From JAEINY01 sp942490535 (GTDB lineage Bacteria > Bacteroidota > Bacteroidia > Bacteroidales > Marinilabiliaceae): a DNA stretch of 64,000 bases. Positions 1 to 8,916 of the stretch are shown here, piece by piece. Below the pieces are notes generated by a model. It was not told the origin of the DNA. It did not search any database and saw nothing but the letters and a program-made list of their open reading frames with translations. Both the position numbers and the translations under genes were made by a program. The stretch is from positions 992,001 through 1,056,000 of the forward strand of contig CALNXQ010000003.1 in the NCBI GenBank assembly GCA_942490535.1. The letters are read 5' to 3'. Position 1 is the stretch's first letter. Every line of letters starts with the position of its first letter.

Positions 1-1
1 A

Positions 2-340
2 ACCACCGCTGATCCGAACTCTTATGGATTCAGACCCCGCCGTGGATGCAACGATGCCATAGCGCAATGCTTTCTGATGCTTTGCAGGAAAGTCTCGGCA
101 CAATGGATATTTGAAGCGGATATAAAAGCCTGCTTTGATGAAATCAGCCATGAATGGCTATTGGACAATATTCCAACAAACAAATCCATTCTCGCTAAAT
201 GGCTCAAAGCCGGATTTATCGAAAAGAAACAATTGTTTCCAACCCATAAAGGTACACCACAAGGAGGAACCATTTCGCCACTGTTAATGAATATGGTATT
301 GGACGGAATAGCTGTTCCTGCATTCTTTGACTACCTCTAA
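2..340 (+). pseudogene. Group II intron reverse transcriptase/maturase fragment
   Basis: The frame is open from the left edge and reads through ADPNSYGFRPRR, then ADIKACFDEISHEWL (the RT palm block with the first catalytic aspartate) and GTPQGGTISPLL (the RT block before the catalytic YADD). These are hallmarks of LtrA-type group II intron proteins. The frame stops a few residues after MVLDGI, so the YADD motif, the maturase domain and any endonuclease domain are missing. The last residues (AVPAFFDYL) look like read-through into unrelated sequence. The intron RNA 3' domains were not recognised downstream. It is a non-functional relic whose 5' part lies outside the window. Confidence 0.85.
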
Positions 341-435
341 CTGATTTAGCAGAAAAAGATTCAGCAATACATAAACCCTATAAATGCATAAAAAACCAGG
401 TTCCTTCAGTAATTAGTATATTTGACAGGTTGCTC

Positions 436-1029
436 ATGTATAAAGAAATGGAAAAGAAAATATTAATCAATCATATCAAAAGCTATGTAGACATAAGCCC
501 CGAAGAGGAAGTCCTGCTTTTAGATAAAATTAAACTGCGCAGCTATTTAAAAGGGCAATATGTGACCCAAGCCGGGGATATTTGCCGCAACGATAGTTTC
601 GTGATTTCGGGGTGTTTGGTTACTTTTTGCGTGGATGGTAAGGGGAAAGAGCATGTTTTAAACCTATCGATAGAGAATTGGTGGACAGGCGACTTTGGCA
701 GTTTCATAGGACAGTCGCCTGCCAAGTATCATGTTAAATGTATCGAAAACACCTTATTGGCTCAAATATCCTATGGCGATTACCAAGATCTTTTTGCGTC
801 CATACCAAAGCTCGAAAGATTCTTACGACTAGTCCTTCAGCAAGAGTATGTGGATGCTGAGAATAGGGTGATTGATAATTTTATTTTACCGGCCAAAGAG
901 CGGTATCGTATTTTCTGCGAAAAATACCCTGAAAAAATACAAAGAGTACCGCAGTATATGGTGGCATCATACCTGGGAATAACCAAAGAATTTTTGAGTA
1001 AAATCCGCAAACAAATACACCATGGTTAA
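436..1029 (+). CDS. Crp/Fnr family transcriptional regulator
   Basis: The protein has about 197 residues, the usual size for Bacteroidota Crp-like regulators. The N-terminal two thirds read as a cyclic-nucleotide-binding-type beta roll (KGQYVTQAGDICRNDSFVISG, shared with this superfamily). A C-terminal helix-turn-helix follows (VPQYMVASYLGITKEFLSKIRK). No Fnr-type N-terminal cysteine cluster is visible, so an iron-sulfur oxygen sensor is unlikely. The start is placed at ATG 436; a TTG at 430 and an ATG at 448 are alternatives. The gene lies 85 bp upstream of, and in the same direction as, the dehydratase/cyclodeaminase pair, so it probably controls that pair. The effector is unknown. Confidence 0.85.
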   Translation: MYKEMEKKILINHIKSYVDISPEEEVLLLDKIKLRSYLKGQYVTQAGDICRNDSFVISGCLVTFCVDGKGKEHVLNLSIENWWTGDFGSFIGQSPAKYHVKCIENTLLAQISYGDYQDLFASIPKLERFLRLVLQQEYVDAENRVIDNFILPAKERYRIFCEKYPEKIQRVPQYMVASYLGITKEFLSKIRKQIHHG

Positions 1030-1092
1030 TCTAGTTTAACCGCTTTTATTAATCTGCATTATTTTTCGATAAACCATCGTGTTCTACTTTTG
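1024..1092 (+). promoter_or_regulatory. Candidate promoter and operator for the dehydratase gene
   Basis: TACTTTTG at 1085-1092 fits the Bacteroidota -7 element TAnnTTTG, with a T-rich -33-like stretch (TTTTTC) about 18 bases upstream; the ATG follows at 1115. The inverted repeat GGTTAA-N6-TTAACC (1024-1041) overlaps the end of the regulator gene, and a shorter one, CGAT-N5-ATCG, sits at 1067-1079. Either could be the binding site of the adjacent Crp-type regulator. This is pattern matching only. Confidence 0.4.
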
Positions 1093-1114
1093 CCACATCT
1101 AAAAATAGAAATCG

Positions 1115-2068
1115 ATGGATATTCTACACGAAATAATTGATGCTGAAAAGCGCATACGCCAGTACATTCTTAAAACGCCCGTTTTAGAATCAAAAGAACT
1201 CAGTAAACTAATTGAAGGTAAAGTCTACCTCAAACTCGAGAGTGAGCAACATACAGGTTCGTTTAAAGCCCGGGGCAGTCTAAATAAAGTACTATCCCTT
1301 ACGCCGAGCGCGAGAAAAAGAGGACTGGTAACAGCTTCGACGGGCAATCATGCACTTGGTTTTGCACGTGCTTTGGAGATTGTACATTGCAAGGGTGATA
1401 TTTATCTGCCCGAGAATGCCTCTGTTGCCAAAGTAAAAACCTTGGCCAATTACAATGTTTCATTAAAATTTCAGGGTTCAAACGGCTTGGCTACCGAAAT
1501 GGCTGGTAAAGAAAATGCACTCAAAGAAGGTAAAATATGGGTTTCACCTTATAACGACCTTCAGGTTATGGCAGGTCAAGGGACCATCGGCATTGAACTT
1601 ATTGAACAGCTTGATCATTTCGACTATGCTTTGATTAATGTGGGAGGTGGTGGTTTAATTGGGGGCACAGGCACCTATCTTAAAGAGAAAAGGCCCCGTA
1701 CCAAAGTTATTTCATGTCAACCGGTAAATGCCCCGGAAATGGCGATGAGTATTGAAGCCGGAGAAATTGTAGGGCTCACAGAGCCTTTATACACCATTGC
1801 TGATGGGTGTGCTGGAGGAATCGAAGAAGGCTCAATTACGTTTCCCGTATGTCAGCATGTGATAGACGAGAGCATGCTGGTTTCCGAAGCAGAAATTGTG
1901 TCGGCAATGCGCTTCGTAGCCCATACACACCATAAAATTATCGAAGGTGCGGCGGCTGTTCCGGTGGCTTGTCTTATCAAAAACAAAGAACACTTTAAAG
2001 GCTGTACTGTGGTGATTGTTATCTGTGGTGCTAACATCGATATCGAAAAATTTAAAACCCTGGTGTAA
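1115..2068 (+). CDS. Threonine/serine dehydratase-like PLP enzyme (fold type II)
   Basis: This 317-residue protein is a fold-type II PLP enzyme of the threonine dehydratase family. The PLP lysine lies in HTGSFKARGSL (around residue 51), the substrate loop is TASTGNHALG, and the phosphate-binding glycine loop is GGGGLIGG. It lacks the C-terminal ACT-like regulatory domain of biosynthetic IlvA, which points to a catabolic enzyme. Known relatives include catabolic threonine/serine dehydratases, hydroxyaspartate dehydratases and EutB of ectoine utilisation. The ornithine cyclodeaminase family gene begins 1 bp after its stop, so the two are surely co-transcribed; a dehydratase plus cyclodeaminase pair also occurs as EutB-EutC. 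The exact substrate cannot be read from the sequence. Confidence 0.85.
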   Translation: MDILHEIIDAEKRIRQYILKTPVLESKELSKLIEGKVYLKLESEQHTGSFKARGSLNKVLSLTPSARKRGLVTASTGNHALGFARALEIVHCKGDIYLPENASVAKVKTLANYNVSLKFQGSNGLATEMAGKENALKEGKIWVSPYNDLQVMAGQGTIGIELIEQLDHFDYALINVGGGGLIGGTGTYLKEKRPRTKVISCQPVNAPEMAMSIEAGEIVGLTEPLYTIADGCAGGIEEGSITFPVCQHVIDESMLVSEAEIVSAMRFVAHTHHKIIEGAAAVPVACLIKNKEHFKGCTVVIVICGANIDIEKFKTLV

Positions 2069-2069
2069 T

Positions 2070-3032
2070 ATGACAAAGATTCTGAATAAAGAAAGTATAA
2101 AAAATATAATAAACAAGTCCGCACACTCCGAATTAATAACCTATATGGAAAAGGCATTTGTCGCCTATTCAACAAACAAAGCTGTTGTGCCACCTGTGGG
2201 TACCCTTCGCTTTTCCGAGCCCCCCGGCGATATGCACATCAAATATGGCTACATCAAGGATGATGACAATTATGTAGTTAAAATAGCGTCTGGATTTTAT
2301 AATAACCCGGCTCTTGGTTTGTCTTCGAGCAATGGTTTAAATTTAGTTTTTAATCAGAAAACAGGGGAATTAGAAACCATTCTGCTGGACGAAGGATACT
2401 TAACTAATATTCGTACAGCCCTGGCAGGTGCTGTTGTAGCAAAATATATGGCTCAAAAAAACATTAAGGCAATAGGTATTATTGGCAGCGGTATTCAGGC
2501 GCGGTTACAGTTAAGGTATCTGAAAAGCATTGTGAGCTGTAAAAGAGTATTTGTCTGGGGAACAAATAGCACCCATGTTGAAATGTTCCAAAAGGATATG
2601 AGGCAAGAGGATTTCGATGTGGAAATTGCCGGTCAAACCAGCGAAGTTGCGCACAGATGCAATTTAATTATTACCACAACGCCATCCGAATCAGCTCTTC
2701 TTTTCGCCCGGGATATCCAGAAAGGAACGCACATTACAGCAGTAGGTGCCGACACTCTTGGCAAGCAGGAATTAGACACCTCCATCTTAGAAAAAGCCAC
2801 CATGATTGCAGTGGATAGTTTGCTTCAATGTAAGGAGCATGGTGAAATACATAAAGCTATAAATCTTGGGTTGCTCAATAATCATGACATAGTAGAGATA
2901 GGCAATATAATAGTATCGGGAGGCATCCAACGTAGCGATGCGGATATAACAGTAGCTGATCTTACCGGTATTGCAACCCAGGACATACTGATATCAAACT
3001 TTATTCTGAATAAGCATCCAACAAAAACGTGA
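2070..3032 (+). CDS. Ornithine cyclodeaminase / mu-crystallin family protein
   Basis: A 320-residue protein of the OCD/mu-crystallin family. The dinucleotide-binding motif GIIGSGIQARLQLRYL is near residue 130, and the family signatures LDEGYLTNIRTA and AVGAD are present. Members include ornithine cyclodeaminase (L-ornithine to proline plus ammonia), alanine and lysine dehydrogenases, ketimine reductases and EutC, so the reaction is open. The ATG at 2070 is chosen because it follows the dehydratase stop by 1 bp and gives the normal family N-terminus; an earlier ATG would overlap the dehydratase by 50 bp. An ornithine racemase family gene lies 255 bp away on the other strand, which would be compatible with ornithine as substrate, but it is a separate transcription unit. 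Confidence 0.85.
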   Translation: MTKILNKESIKNIINKSAHSELITYMEKAFVAYSTNKAVVPPVGTLRFSEPPGDMHIKYGYIKDDDNYVVKIASGFYNNPALGLSSSNGLNLVFNQKTGELETILLDEGYLTNIRTALAGAVVAKYMAQKNIKAIGIIGSGIQARLQLRYLKSIVSCKRVFVWGTNSTHVEMFQKDMRQEDFDVEIAGQTSEVAHRCNLIITTTPSESALLFARDIQKGTHITAVGADTLGKQELDTSILEKATMIAVDSLLQCKEHGEIHKAINLGLLNNHDIVEIGNIIVSGGIQRSDADITVADLTGIATQDILISNFILNKHPTKT

Positions 3033-3081
3033 AAAAACCATAAAGAAAAATCAAAATTAGTGGTTGGCTTTAAGAAAGTAG

Positions 3082-3246
3082 TTAGCTTGGGACATTTTTA
3101 TGAAACAAGCTCCCGTTTACAGAAAGGCAATAACACATTGGATCATGAGTGCCAAACAAGAAAAAACGAGACAATCAAGCCTTGAAAAAATATTACATCA
3201 AAGCGCGCAACAGAAGAGAATAAATAACGAACCAATAATGGCGTAA
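3082..3246 (+). pseudogene. Remnant of a YdeI/OmpD-associated family protein (C-terminal end)
   Basis: The frame reads LAWDIF followed by KQAPVYRKAITHWIMSAKQ and a segment with KTRQSSLEKIL. This resembles the C-terminal helix of YdeI/OmpD-associated proteins, which end in a pattern like AYxxWIxSAKxEETRxRRLEK. Only about 50 residues are present and the upstream frame has a stop at 3079-3081, so the rest of the gene is gone. An ATG at 3100 could in principle start a 48-residue product, but a functional protein is unlikely. Confidence 0.45.
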
Positions 3247-3250
3247 GCCC

Positions 3251-3273
3251 CCGCTAAGCCCATAACCTAGCGG
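3251..3273. terminator. Hairpin between convergent operons
   Basis: CCGCTA (3251-3256) pairs with TAGCGG (3268-3273) around an 11-base loop, 15 bp beyond the stop of the minus-strand racemase gene. There is no clear T-run, so termination is a guess based on position between convergent units. Confidence 0.3.
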
Positions 3274-3287
3274 AGATCTTCTCTCAA

Positions 3288-4361
3288 TTAGTTCTTTATC
3301 CGTTTTTCAATGTATTTGGAGTTAATGATGCGCAGCACCCCCATGTAGTCCATTGTAAACTCCAACAAATCACCTACCTGATAATTCTTTTTATTATCCT
3401 TTAAATCAATCACCAACATATCGGAACTGGCCCCAACAAAACTGATGTTTTCATCAACTGGTTCAATATGGTTTTCATCCACATCCAAAAGCCCCAAATC
3501 CAGTATGGCCCGGGTGGTGGTTTTACCAATTTGGTCGGCTTCAAAATCATAGGCATGCCCTTCCACATTCACGCCCATCTCACCCGTTGGGACCGTTGGT
3601 TTTTCACTCAATTCAATAATCTCGGAATACAACTGAAAGATGTTTGAATGCATGCGTTTATAAGTGGTATTATTATACACATCCGTTCCTAAAAACAGCG
3701 TTTCGCCAATCCGGAAATGATTGATCCCCTTGGGTAACAAATTCTGGAAAATCAGCGGCAAAGTCACCGATGATCCGCCAGATACAAAGGGAATCAACTT
3801 ATTAAAACGGGCTTCGATCAATTGCTCATACAAACACAACTGAATGAGTTTATCATGGTTGGGCAGCACCCCATACAAACAGGATAAATTGGTACCAATA
3901 CCCACCACTTCAATATTTTTAAGCCGGAATACCTGTTCATAAAAATGCATGAATTCCTCTCCCATCACGCCTTCTCTCAATTCACCCAGCTCAATCATAA
4001 TGATGATCTTATGCGTTTTGTTTTGCCGTTGCGCTTCCTCCGATAACAGTTGGATGGTATTGATCTCCGTATTCATACTGATATCTGCATACTTCACCAC
4101 ACTATTAAGGGCCCGTTTGGCCGGTGGTTTAATGTACATGGTTTCCACTTTGGGGTTAAGCTCCTTAATGGTTTTCAGATTGGAGATCCGGGAATCGCAA
4201 AGGTGCTTGATGCCCAAATCAAGCAGTACTTTCAAGTAGTCCCGATTACCACACAGTAACTTGGACACCACTGCCCATTTAATTCCATTCTTCTCAAATA
4301 TCTGATCGAGATACTTGAAATTTTCATTCAACTTTTTTACATCTAAAGTTATGTAAGCCAT
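3288..4361 (-). CDS. Alanine/ornithine racemase family PLP enzyme
   Basis: A 357-residue fold-type III PLP enzyme of the ornithine/alanine racemase family (Orr-like), distinct from classical Alr. The PLP lysine is in KWAVVSKLLCGN (around residue 35), where classical Alr has VVKANAYGHG. Other family features are the SGGSSVTLP phosphate loop and HFRIGETLFLG. In this family the C-terminal domain carries the second catalytic residue. It is the last gene of the operon and starts 1 bp after the classical alanine racemase stop, so two different racemases are co-expressed. The likely job is racemising ornithine, alanine or a related amino acid released by the M20 hydrolase encoded upstream. Substrate specificity is inferred from family only. 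Confidence 0.85.
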   Translation of the reverse strand: MAYITLDVKKLNENFKYLDQIFEKNGIKWAVVSKLLCGNRDYLKVLLDLGIKHLCDSRISNLKTIKELNPKVETMYIKPPAKRALNSVVKYADISMNTEINTIQLLSEEAQRQNKTHKIIIMIELGELREGVMGEEFMHFYEQVFRLKNIEVVGIGTNLSCLYGVLPNHDKLIQLCLYEQLIEARFNKLIPFVSGGSSVTLPLIFQNLLPKGINHFRIGETLFLGTDVYNNTTYKRMHSNIFQLYSEIIELSEKPTVPTGEMGVNVEGHAYDFEADQIGKTTTRAILDLGLLDVDENHIEPVDENISFVGASSDMLVIDLKDNKKNYQVGDLLEFTMDYMGVLRIINSKYIEKRIKN

Positions 4362-4362
4362 T

Positions 4363-5511
4363 TTATATTACTATTCGTTTAATACTCTCTGACAAATGAG
4401 CCAATACTTCGTAATTTAACTCATTACTGATGTTACTAAATGCAGACACTTTAATTTCCAGATCGCCCTGTTTCCCAATCAGCACTACTTCGTCGCCGAT
4501 CTTTACATCCGGCACATCGGTAATGTCTACGATTATCATATTCATATTTACCGTTCCGATCACTCCACACCGGCTGCCATTAATCAAGATACGTCCTTTA
4601 TTCCCCAATGACCGGTTGTAGCCCATTGAATACCCAATGGGAACCAGGGCTGTTCGGATGGGTCGCTGGGCCAGGTAAGACAAGCCATAGCCTACAAATT
4701 CCCCTTCCTTCACATCCTTGATGGACATCACCCGGCTACTCCAGCTCAAAATGCGTTGCAAAGGATCGGCTCGCCGCACCCGGTTGTGGATATAATGAAT
4801 AAACACTTCTGTGCTGGACCAAAACCCATACAACATGATACCGATTCGCACCAGGTTCATTTGTGCTTTGGGGTACACCATTGCTCCGGCGGAATTGGCC
4901 ACATGCGTATATTCCGGATGTATTCCCTGCGCCACCAACAATCGATTCATGGCCTTAAACTTCTTGAGCTGCGATTGTATCCGCAGGTAATTGGACACAC
5001 TTTCCGGTCCGGCCAAATGCGAACAAAACCCTTTAACCACAAAATGCTGCTGATGATCCCGAATGAACATAAGGGCTTCTTTCAGTTGGGCATCATTAAG
5101 TCCACTGCGATTCATACCGGTTTCAGCCTCCAGGTGAATGGCCGCTGCTACCCCTTGCTTTTCTGCAATGGAAGCGGCCTTTTTTAATCGATCCAGGCTA
5201 AACACAAAAAACTCCAGGTTCTGCAGGATGGCCTTCTCCAGATTTTCGTCTGAGATCCACCCCATAATCACCACGGCGGCTTCACTTTTCAAACTGCGCT
5301 TCACACGCACCGCCTCCCGGTAATCAAAAACAGAGTAGTGATCAATGCCGGCTTGTTCAAACAAGGGCACCACCTGCTCGATGCCATGGCCATACGCATT
5401 GGCCTTGACGACGGCAGAGATTTTAGTACCCGATTTCAGATGCTTCCGCAGAAACCGGATATTATTATCCACCGCATCAGCGGAAAGGGTGATGGTCGAG
5501 TTATCGTTCAT
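4363..5511 (-). CDS. alr: Alanine racemase
   Basis: A 382-residue protein with the classical Alr PLP-lysine motif AVVKANAYGHG (around residue 37), the N-terminal barrel and the C-terminal beta domain (VPIGYSMGYNR, GTVNMNMIIVDIT). It interconverts L- and D-alanine or related amino acids. The usual housekeeping gene supplies D-alanine for peptidoglycan, but here the gene sits between a GNAT acetyltransferase and a second racemase of another family. That context suggests a catabolic or scavenging role, so the gene symbol is by family. It begins 15 bp after the acetyltransferase stop. Confidence 0.88.
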   Translation of the reverse strand: MNDNSTITLSADAVDNNIRFLRKHLKSGTKISAVVKANAYGHGIEQVVPLFEQAGIDHYSVFDYREAVRVKRSLKSEAAVVIMGWISDENLEKAILQNLEFFVFSLDRLKKAASIAEKQGVAAAIHLEAETGMNRSGLNDAQLKEALMFIRDHQQHFVVKGFCSHLAGPESVSNYLRIQSQLKKFKAMNRLLVAQGIHPEYTHVANSAGAMVYPKAQMNLVRIGIMLYGFWSSTEVFIHYIHNRVRRADPLQRILSWSSRVMSIKDVKEGEFVGYGLSYLAQRPIRTALVPIGYSMGYNRSLGNKGRILINGSRCGVIGTVNMNMIIVDITDVPDVKIGDEVVLIGKQGDLEIKVSAFSNISNELNYEVLAHLSESIKRIVI

Positions 5512-5526
5512 GATTCTACCGGTTCC

Positions 5527-5967
5527 TTACTTTTTATAACGCATCTCCGCATATTTGGTCTCAAAACCAATGCGCTCATACAAGCGTTTGGCCGGATTGT
5601 CATATTCCACATGAAGCTTCACATCGCCATTGCAATAAGAAAACGCTTTTTCGATGATTTCTCTTCCAAAGCCTTTGCCGCGATGGCTGGCATCCACGGC
5701 CACATACACCAGAATATTATCGGGAATATAGCCACTCATTCCGGTTTTATTCATGACCAGGGCCCCCACCAACTGTCCTTCATAAAAGGCTCCCAGCGCA
5801 AATCCACCTGCAGATTTCTCATTGGAAAAAGCATAATCCAAACACTTGTTAATGTCCGCTTTGGGATCACCAAATTGCCCCAGGTGCATAAATAGAAAAT
5901 CCACAAACGCGTCTCTTGTGATGGTATTAAAATCCTGATTGGTATTGTATTTTACAAATTCCAGCAT
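5527..5967 (-). CDS. GNAT family N-acetyltransferase
   Basis: A 146-residue single-domain GNAT protein. The acetyl-CoA-binding motif is VAVDASHRGKGFGREIIEKA (residues about 87-106), followed by the family end NPAKRLYERIGFE. It would transfer an acyl group to a small amine or amino acid in the cytoplasm. It begins 2 bp after the amidohydrolase stop and runs into the racemase genes, which makes an amino acid or amino-acid derivative a reasonable acceptor. The real substrate is not predictable. Confidence 0.85.
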   Translation of the reverse strand: MLEFVKYNTNQDFNTITRDAFVDFLFMHLGQFGDPKADINKCLDYAFSNEKSAGGFALGAFYEGQLVGALVMNKTGMSGYIPDNILVYVAVDASHRGKGFGREIIEKAFSYCNGDVKLHVEYDNPAKRLYERIGFETKYAEMRYKK

Positions 5968-5969
5968 AG

Positions 5970-7097
5970 TTATTTATTTATTATTTTAATAATTTCTTCA
6001 AATAGATTAATGCCTGTTTCCATCAATTCGTCTGGAAAATCATATCCGGGATGGTGCAACGGAGGTTGATCTACACCCGAACCCAAGCCAAACAATCCTC
6101 CGGCATAATGTTGTGTGAAAAATCCAAAATCTTCCGACCATTTAAAGGGCTTTGCCAATTCTTCCTGTTGACAACCGGCATTACGCGCTGCGTGACGAAT
6201 CACATCATTACAAAGGGCATCATTGACCGTGGCCGGAAAATATTCGCAATAGGATATCTCTGTTTTCAAGGTATTCATTTCTGAAATTTCTGAAACCTTC
6301 TGCTCCGCCCATTTAGTCAACACATCAAGTCCTTGGTTGGTGGGCGTTCGAAGGGTTACCCGCAGTTCGGCATACCCGGGCGACGTGCCAAATGCTATTT
6401 CACCCAACTGCACATGAACCACCGTTGCAAGCAGCTTATCGTTAACCTGTTCCAGGCCCTTTTGTGAAATGGTTTCAAAGGCCAAAATGAGATCAGCTAC
6501 TGCGCGGGCCGGACTGATTCCTTTCTCCGGTTCGGCAGCATGGGAAGTTCGCCCGAACAATTGGATGGTCATTCCTTTGGAAGCCACGGAAAAGACGTCA
6601 TCTTTAATCAGCACCGTGCCTTTTTCAAATCCGGGCACGTTATGCAGGGCAAACAGGTAATCGGGTTTGATTTGCTGAAACGCAGGATCAGTGATGACTG
6701 CATGGGCCCCTTGCCCCGTTTCTTCAGCCGGTTGAAACAACAACACCACCTTCCCCTTTTGTGGCGGATGTTGATGCAGGCGCTGGGCTAACCCGGCCAA
6801 AATAGCCATATGTCCATCGTGACCACACAAGTGCGCCACTCCATTGACTATTGACCGATAGTCTAGTTCACTTTGCTCCACAATGGGAAGCGCATCCAAT
6901 TCCGCCCGGATGACCGTTGTTTTACCTGTTCGCTGACTGTCAAACACCACAGCTAAACCAGTACGACCTATTCTCATAATATCCGAGGGGTCATACTGAC
7001 CCACAAAGGAAACGATCTTTTCAGCCGTTTCAAATTCAGCACCGGATAGTTCAGGATAGCGATGCAACCACTGCCTTAGCTCTATGATTTGTTTCAT
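5970..7097 (-). CDS. M20 family amidohydrolase / aminoacylase
   Basis: A 375-residue M20D-type metallo-amidohydrolase of the hippurate hydrolase/N-acyl-amino-acid hydrolase group. Metal-binding signatures are HLCGHDGHMA (around residue 89), QPAEETGQGA (around 124) and PPLHHPGYDFPDE near the C-terminus. There is no signal peptide, so it is cytoplasmic. It would release free amino acids from N-acylated amino acids or short peptides. The start overlaps the transporter stop by 4 nt (ATGA), showing tight coupling with import. Together with two racemases this suggests use of N-acyl-D- or mixed-chirality amino acids. Confidence 0.87.
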   Translation of the reverse strand: MKQIIELRQWLHRYPELSGAEFETAEKIVSFVGQYDPSDIMRIGRTGLAVVFDSQRTGKTTVIRAELDALPIVEQSELDYRSIVNGVAHLCGHDGHMAILAGLAQRLHQHPPQKGKVVLLFQPAEETGQGAHAVITDPAFQQIKPDYLFALHNVPGFEKGTVLIKDDVFSVASKGMTIQLFGRTSHAAEPEKGISPARAVADLILAFETISQKGLEQVNDKLLATVVHVQLGEIAFGTSPGYAELRVTLRTPTNQGLDVLTKWAEQKVSEISEMNTLKTEISYCEYFPATVNDALCNDVIRHAARNAGCQQEELAKPFKWSEDFGFFTQHYAGGLFGLGSGVDQPPLHHPGYDFPDELMETGINLFEEIIKIINK

Positions 7098-8503
7098 ACC
7101 AGACGTTTTGATATTAGCACAACGATAAAATAGGTGAATGCAGATGATAAGATACCAAAAATATTGGCATCTAAGCCCATGGGCAATTCAATTCCCAGAA
7201 TAATGAGTGTTAAAGTGACGCTTCCGCCCGCCAACATCGAGCACAAAGCGGCAGTGGCATGAGGGCGTCGGGTAAATAATGCCGCCAGCACCGGCACAAT
7301 CATTCCGGATACCATGAAAGCATAGGAATGCAACATCAACTCCAGCACACTGGTCATCGTTAAAGCCAGTAACAAAGCCAGAATACCCACTAAAAGGGTG
7401 AGGATCTGAGAAAGCCGTAAACTATGCGTGACCTTGTGTTTATTTAACACATCGGTTAATAGATTACCCGAAGCAGCCATCAGGCAACTGTCGGCCGTGG
7501 ACATGATGGCTGAGAAATAAGCTGAAAGCACAATTCCCATAAATCCAACTGGCAAAATCGTTTTTAAAAGGATCGGCAATCCCATTTCAGCATCCAGATT
7601 GGTGTGATCATAGCCGGGTAACAGCCCATTTTCCATCGCCACACGTGCAAACATACCCAACAACACCCCGCTAAAAGCCATGATGGGATATTCAAATAGA
7701 CCGGCAATAAACCAGCCCCGTTGGGCCGATTTCGTACTTTTGGAAGCATAGATGCGCTGATAAAGAGTCATGCCGATAAACCAGATGGGAATAATGGTAA
7801 ACATCCAATTAACGATCTGTTGCCAGGAAATAGCAGTCAAGCTTAGAAAATCAGGTTCGAGGGTGGCTGCAATGGTTTCTATGCCACCAATTTTCACATA
7901 CGCAAATGGCAACCCGACAAAAATGAGGCCCACCATCAATACGAGCCACTGCACTGTATCGGTGTAAATAACAGCTTTTAACCCACCTATCACAGTATAC
8001 AGAATGGCAATTCCACCCATCACCAACATGGCATGATCAAGGGACAAGCCATTAAAGGTAGAGGACGCCAGCTTGGCACCTGCTAATATCTGTGAACTTG
8101 TGAACCCCAGATAACCGATAGCCGATATAATTCCGGCAATCAGTGCCACACGTTTATTAAATTTATAGGACAGAAACTGAGGAAAGGATAAGAATCCCTC
8201 ACGCCGTGCCAGTTTAGAGATTTGAGGAATTAAGAAGACGCCACTAAGCCAGGCGCCCAACAAACCCGTAAACAGCAACCAACTACCCGATAATCCCATG
8301 GTAAATCCCAAGCCCCCCAGACCAATAGAAAAACCACCACCCACATCAGTCGCCACAACAGACAACCCAATGTGCATGCTGCTCATTTTGCGGCCACCCA
8401 CATAATAATCGTCAATGGTCGAATTTTTTCGCATGAAATAAATACCTACCCCCACCATGGCTAACAGGTAGACACAAAAAATCATCAGGTCAATATAATG
8501 CAT
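7094..8503 (-). CDS. Sodium:solute symporter family transporter
   Basis: A 469-residue inner-membrane protein with about 13 hydrophobic segments and SSS-family sequences (VGGRKMSSMHIGLSVVATDVG near residue 40; MSTADSCLMAASGNLLTDV around 310-330). SSS members import sugars, amino acids, proline, pantothenate or carboxylates with sodium. As first gene of the operon with M20 hydrolase, acetyltransferase and racemases, the likely cargo is an amino acid or N-acyl amino acid. The ATG at 8503 is supported by the typical N-terminus (IDLMIFCVYLLAMVGVGIYF). Confidence 0.9.
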   Translation of the reverse strand: MHYIDLMIFCVYLLAMVGVGIYFMRKNSTIDDYYVGGRKMSSMHIGLSVVATDVGGGFSIGLGGLGFTMGLSGSWLLFTGLLGAWLSGVFLIPQISKLARREGFLSFPQFLSYKFNKRVALIAGIISAIGYLGFTSSQILAGAKLASSTFNGLSLDHAMLVMGGIAILYTVIGGLKAVIYTDTVQWLVLMVGLIFVGLPFAYVKIGGIETIAATLEPDFLSLTAISWQQIVNWMFTIIPIWFIGMTLYQRIYASKSTKSAQRGWFIAGLFEYPIMAFSGVLLGMFARVAMENGLLPGYDHTNLDAEMGLPILLKTILPVGFMGIVLSAYFSAIMSTADSCLMAASGNLLTDVLNKHKVTHSLRLSQILTLLVGILALLLALTMTSVLELMLHSYAFMVSGMIVPVLAALFTRRPHATAALCSMLAGGSVTLTLIILGIELPMGLDANIFGILSSAFTYFIVVLISKRLV

Positions 8504-8673
8504 ACTAAAAGTTCATTGAATGGACGGTAAAATAACAGCGCCCCTATACACACTAAAACTACACTATGAATAAATGAAAGAAAATGGTATTAAGCACCTG
8601 GGAGTATTGCAACGATAAACAACACATTCAAACACCAATTCCTTCAGTAGATGTGATGTCCGGTCCGAATCCG

Positions 8674-8916
8674 CTATGATACATTTTCAATTCGCCCGGT
8701 CAGCCTCAACTCACTGCTGCGCCCTACGAATTCAACATACCCTCTGCTCACCAGGGAATAAACAAGCTCCTGTCCGTTGCGATAGGATAAATTCAGGCTC
8801 TTAATGAGCTCTCCGTAACGATACTGCTTATTCTGACCAATTAATAATAAAATGGCTCGTTCTTTGGGGTTTTTAATCTTGGTGATATCAATTGTCTTGT
8901 TTTCGCTTGCATCCAT
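8674..8916 (-). CDS. Small winged-helix-like hypothetical protein
   Basis: An 80-residue protein, not recognised as a named family. The pattern KNPKERAILLLIGQNKQYRYGELIKSL plus NGQELVYSLVSRGYVEF is typical of a small winged-helix DNA-binding fold (helix-turn-helix followed by a beta hairpin). It stands alone between two longer non-coding stretches. It may be a small transcription factor or a partner subunit; no function is claimed. Confidence 0.55.
   Translation of the reverse strand: MDASENKTIDITKIKNPKERAILLLIGQNKQYRYGELIKSLNLSYRNGQELVYSLVSRGYVEFVGRSSELRLTGRIENVS

Noticed and set aside
5338..5895. Plus-strand 185-codon frame opposite the racemase and acetyltransferase genes
   Set aside because: It is the antisense shadow of two well-supported genes.
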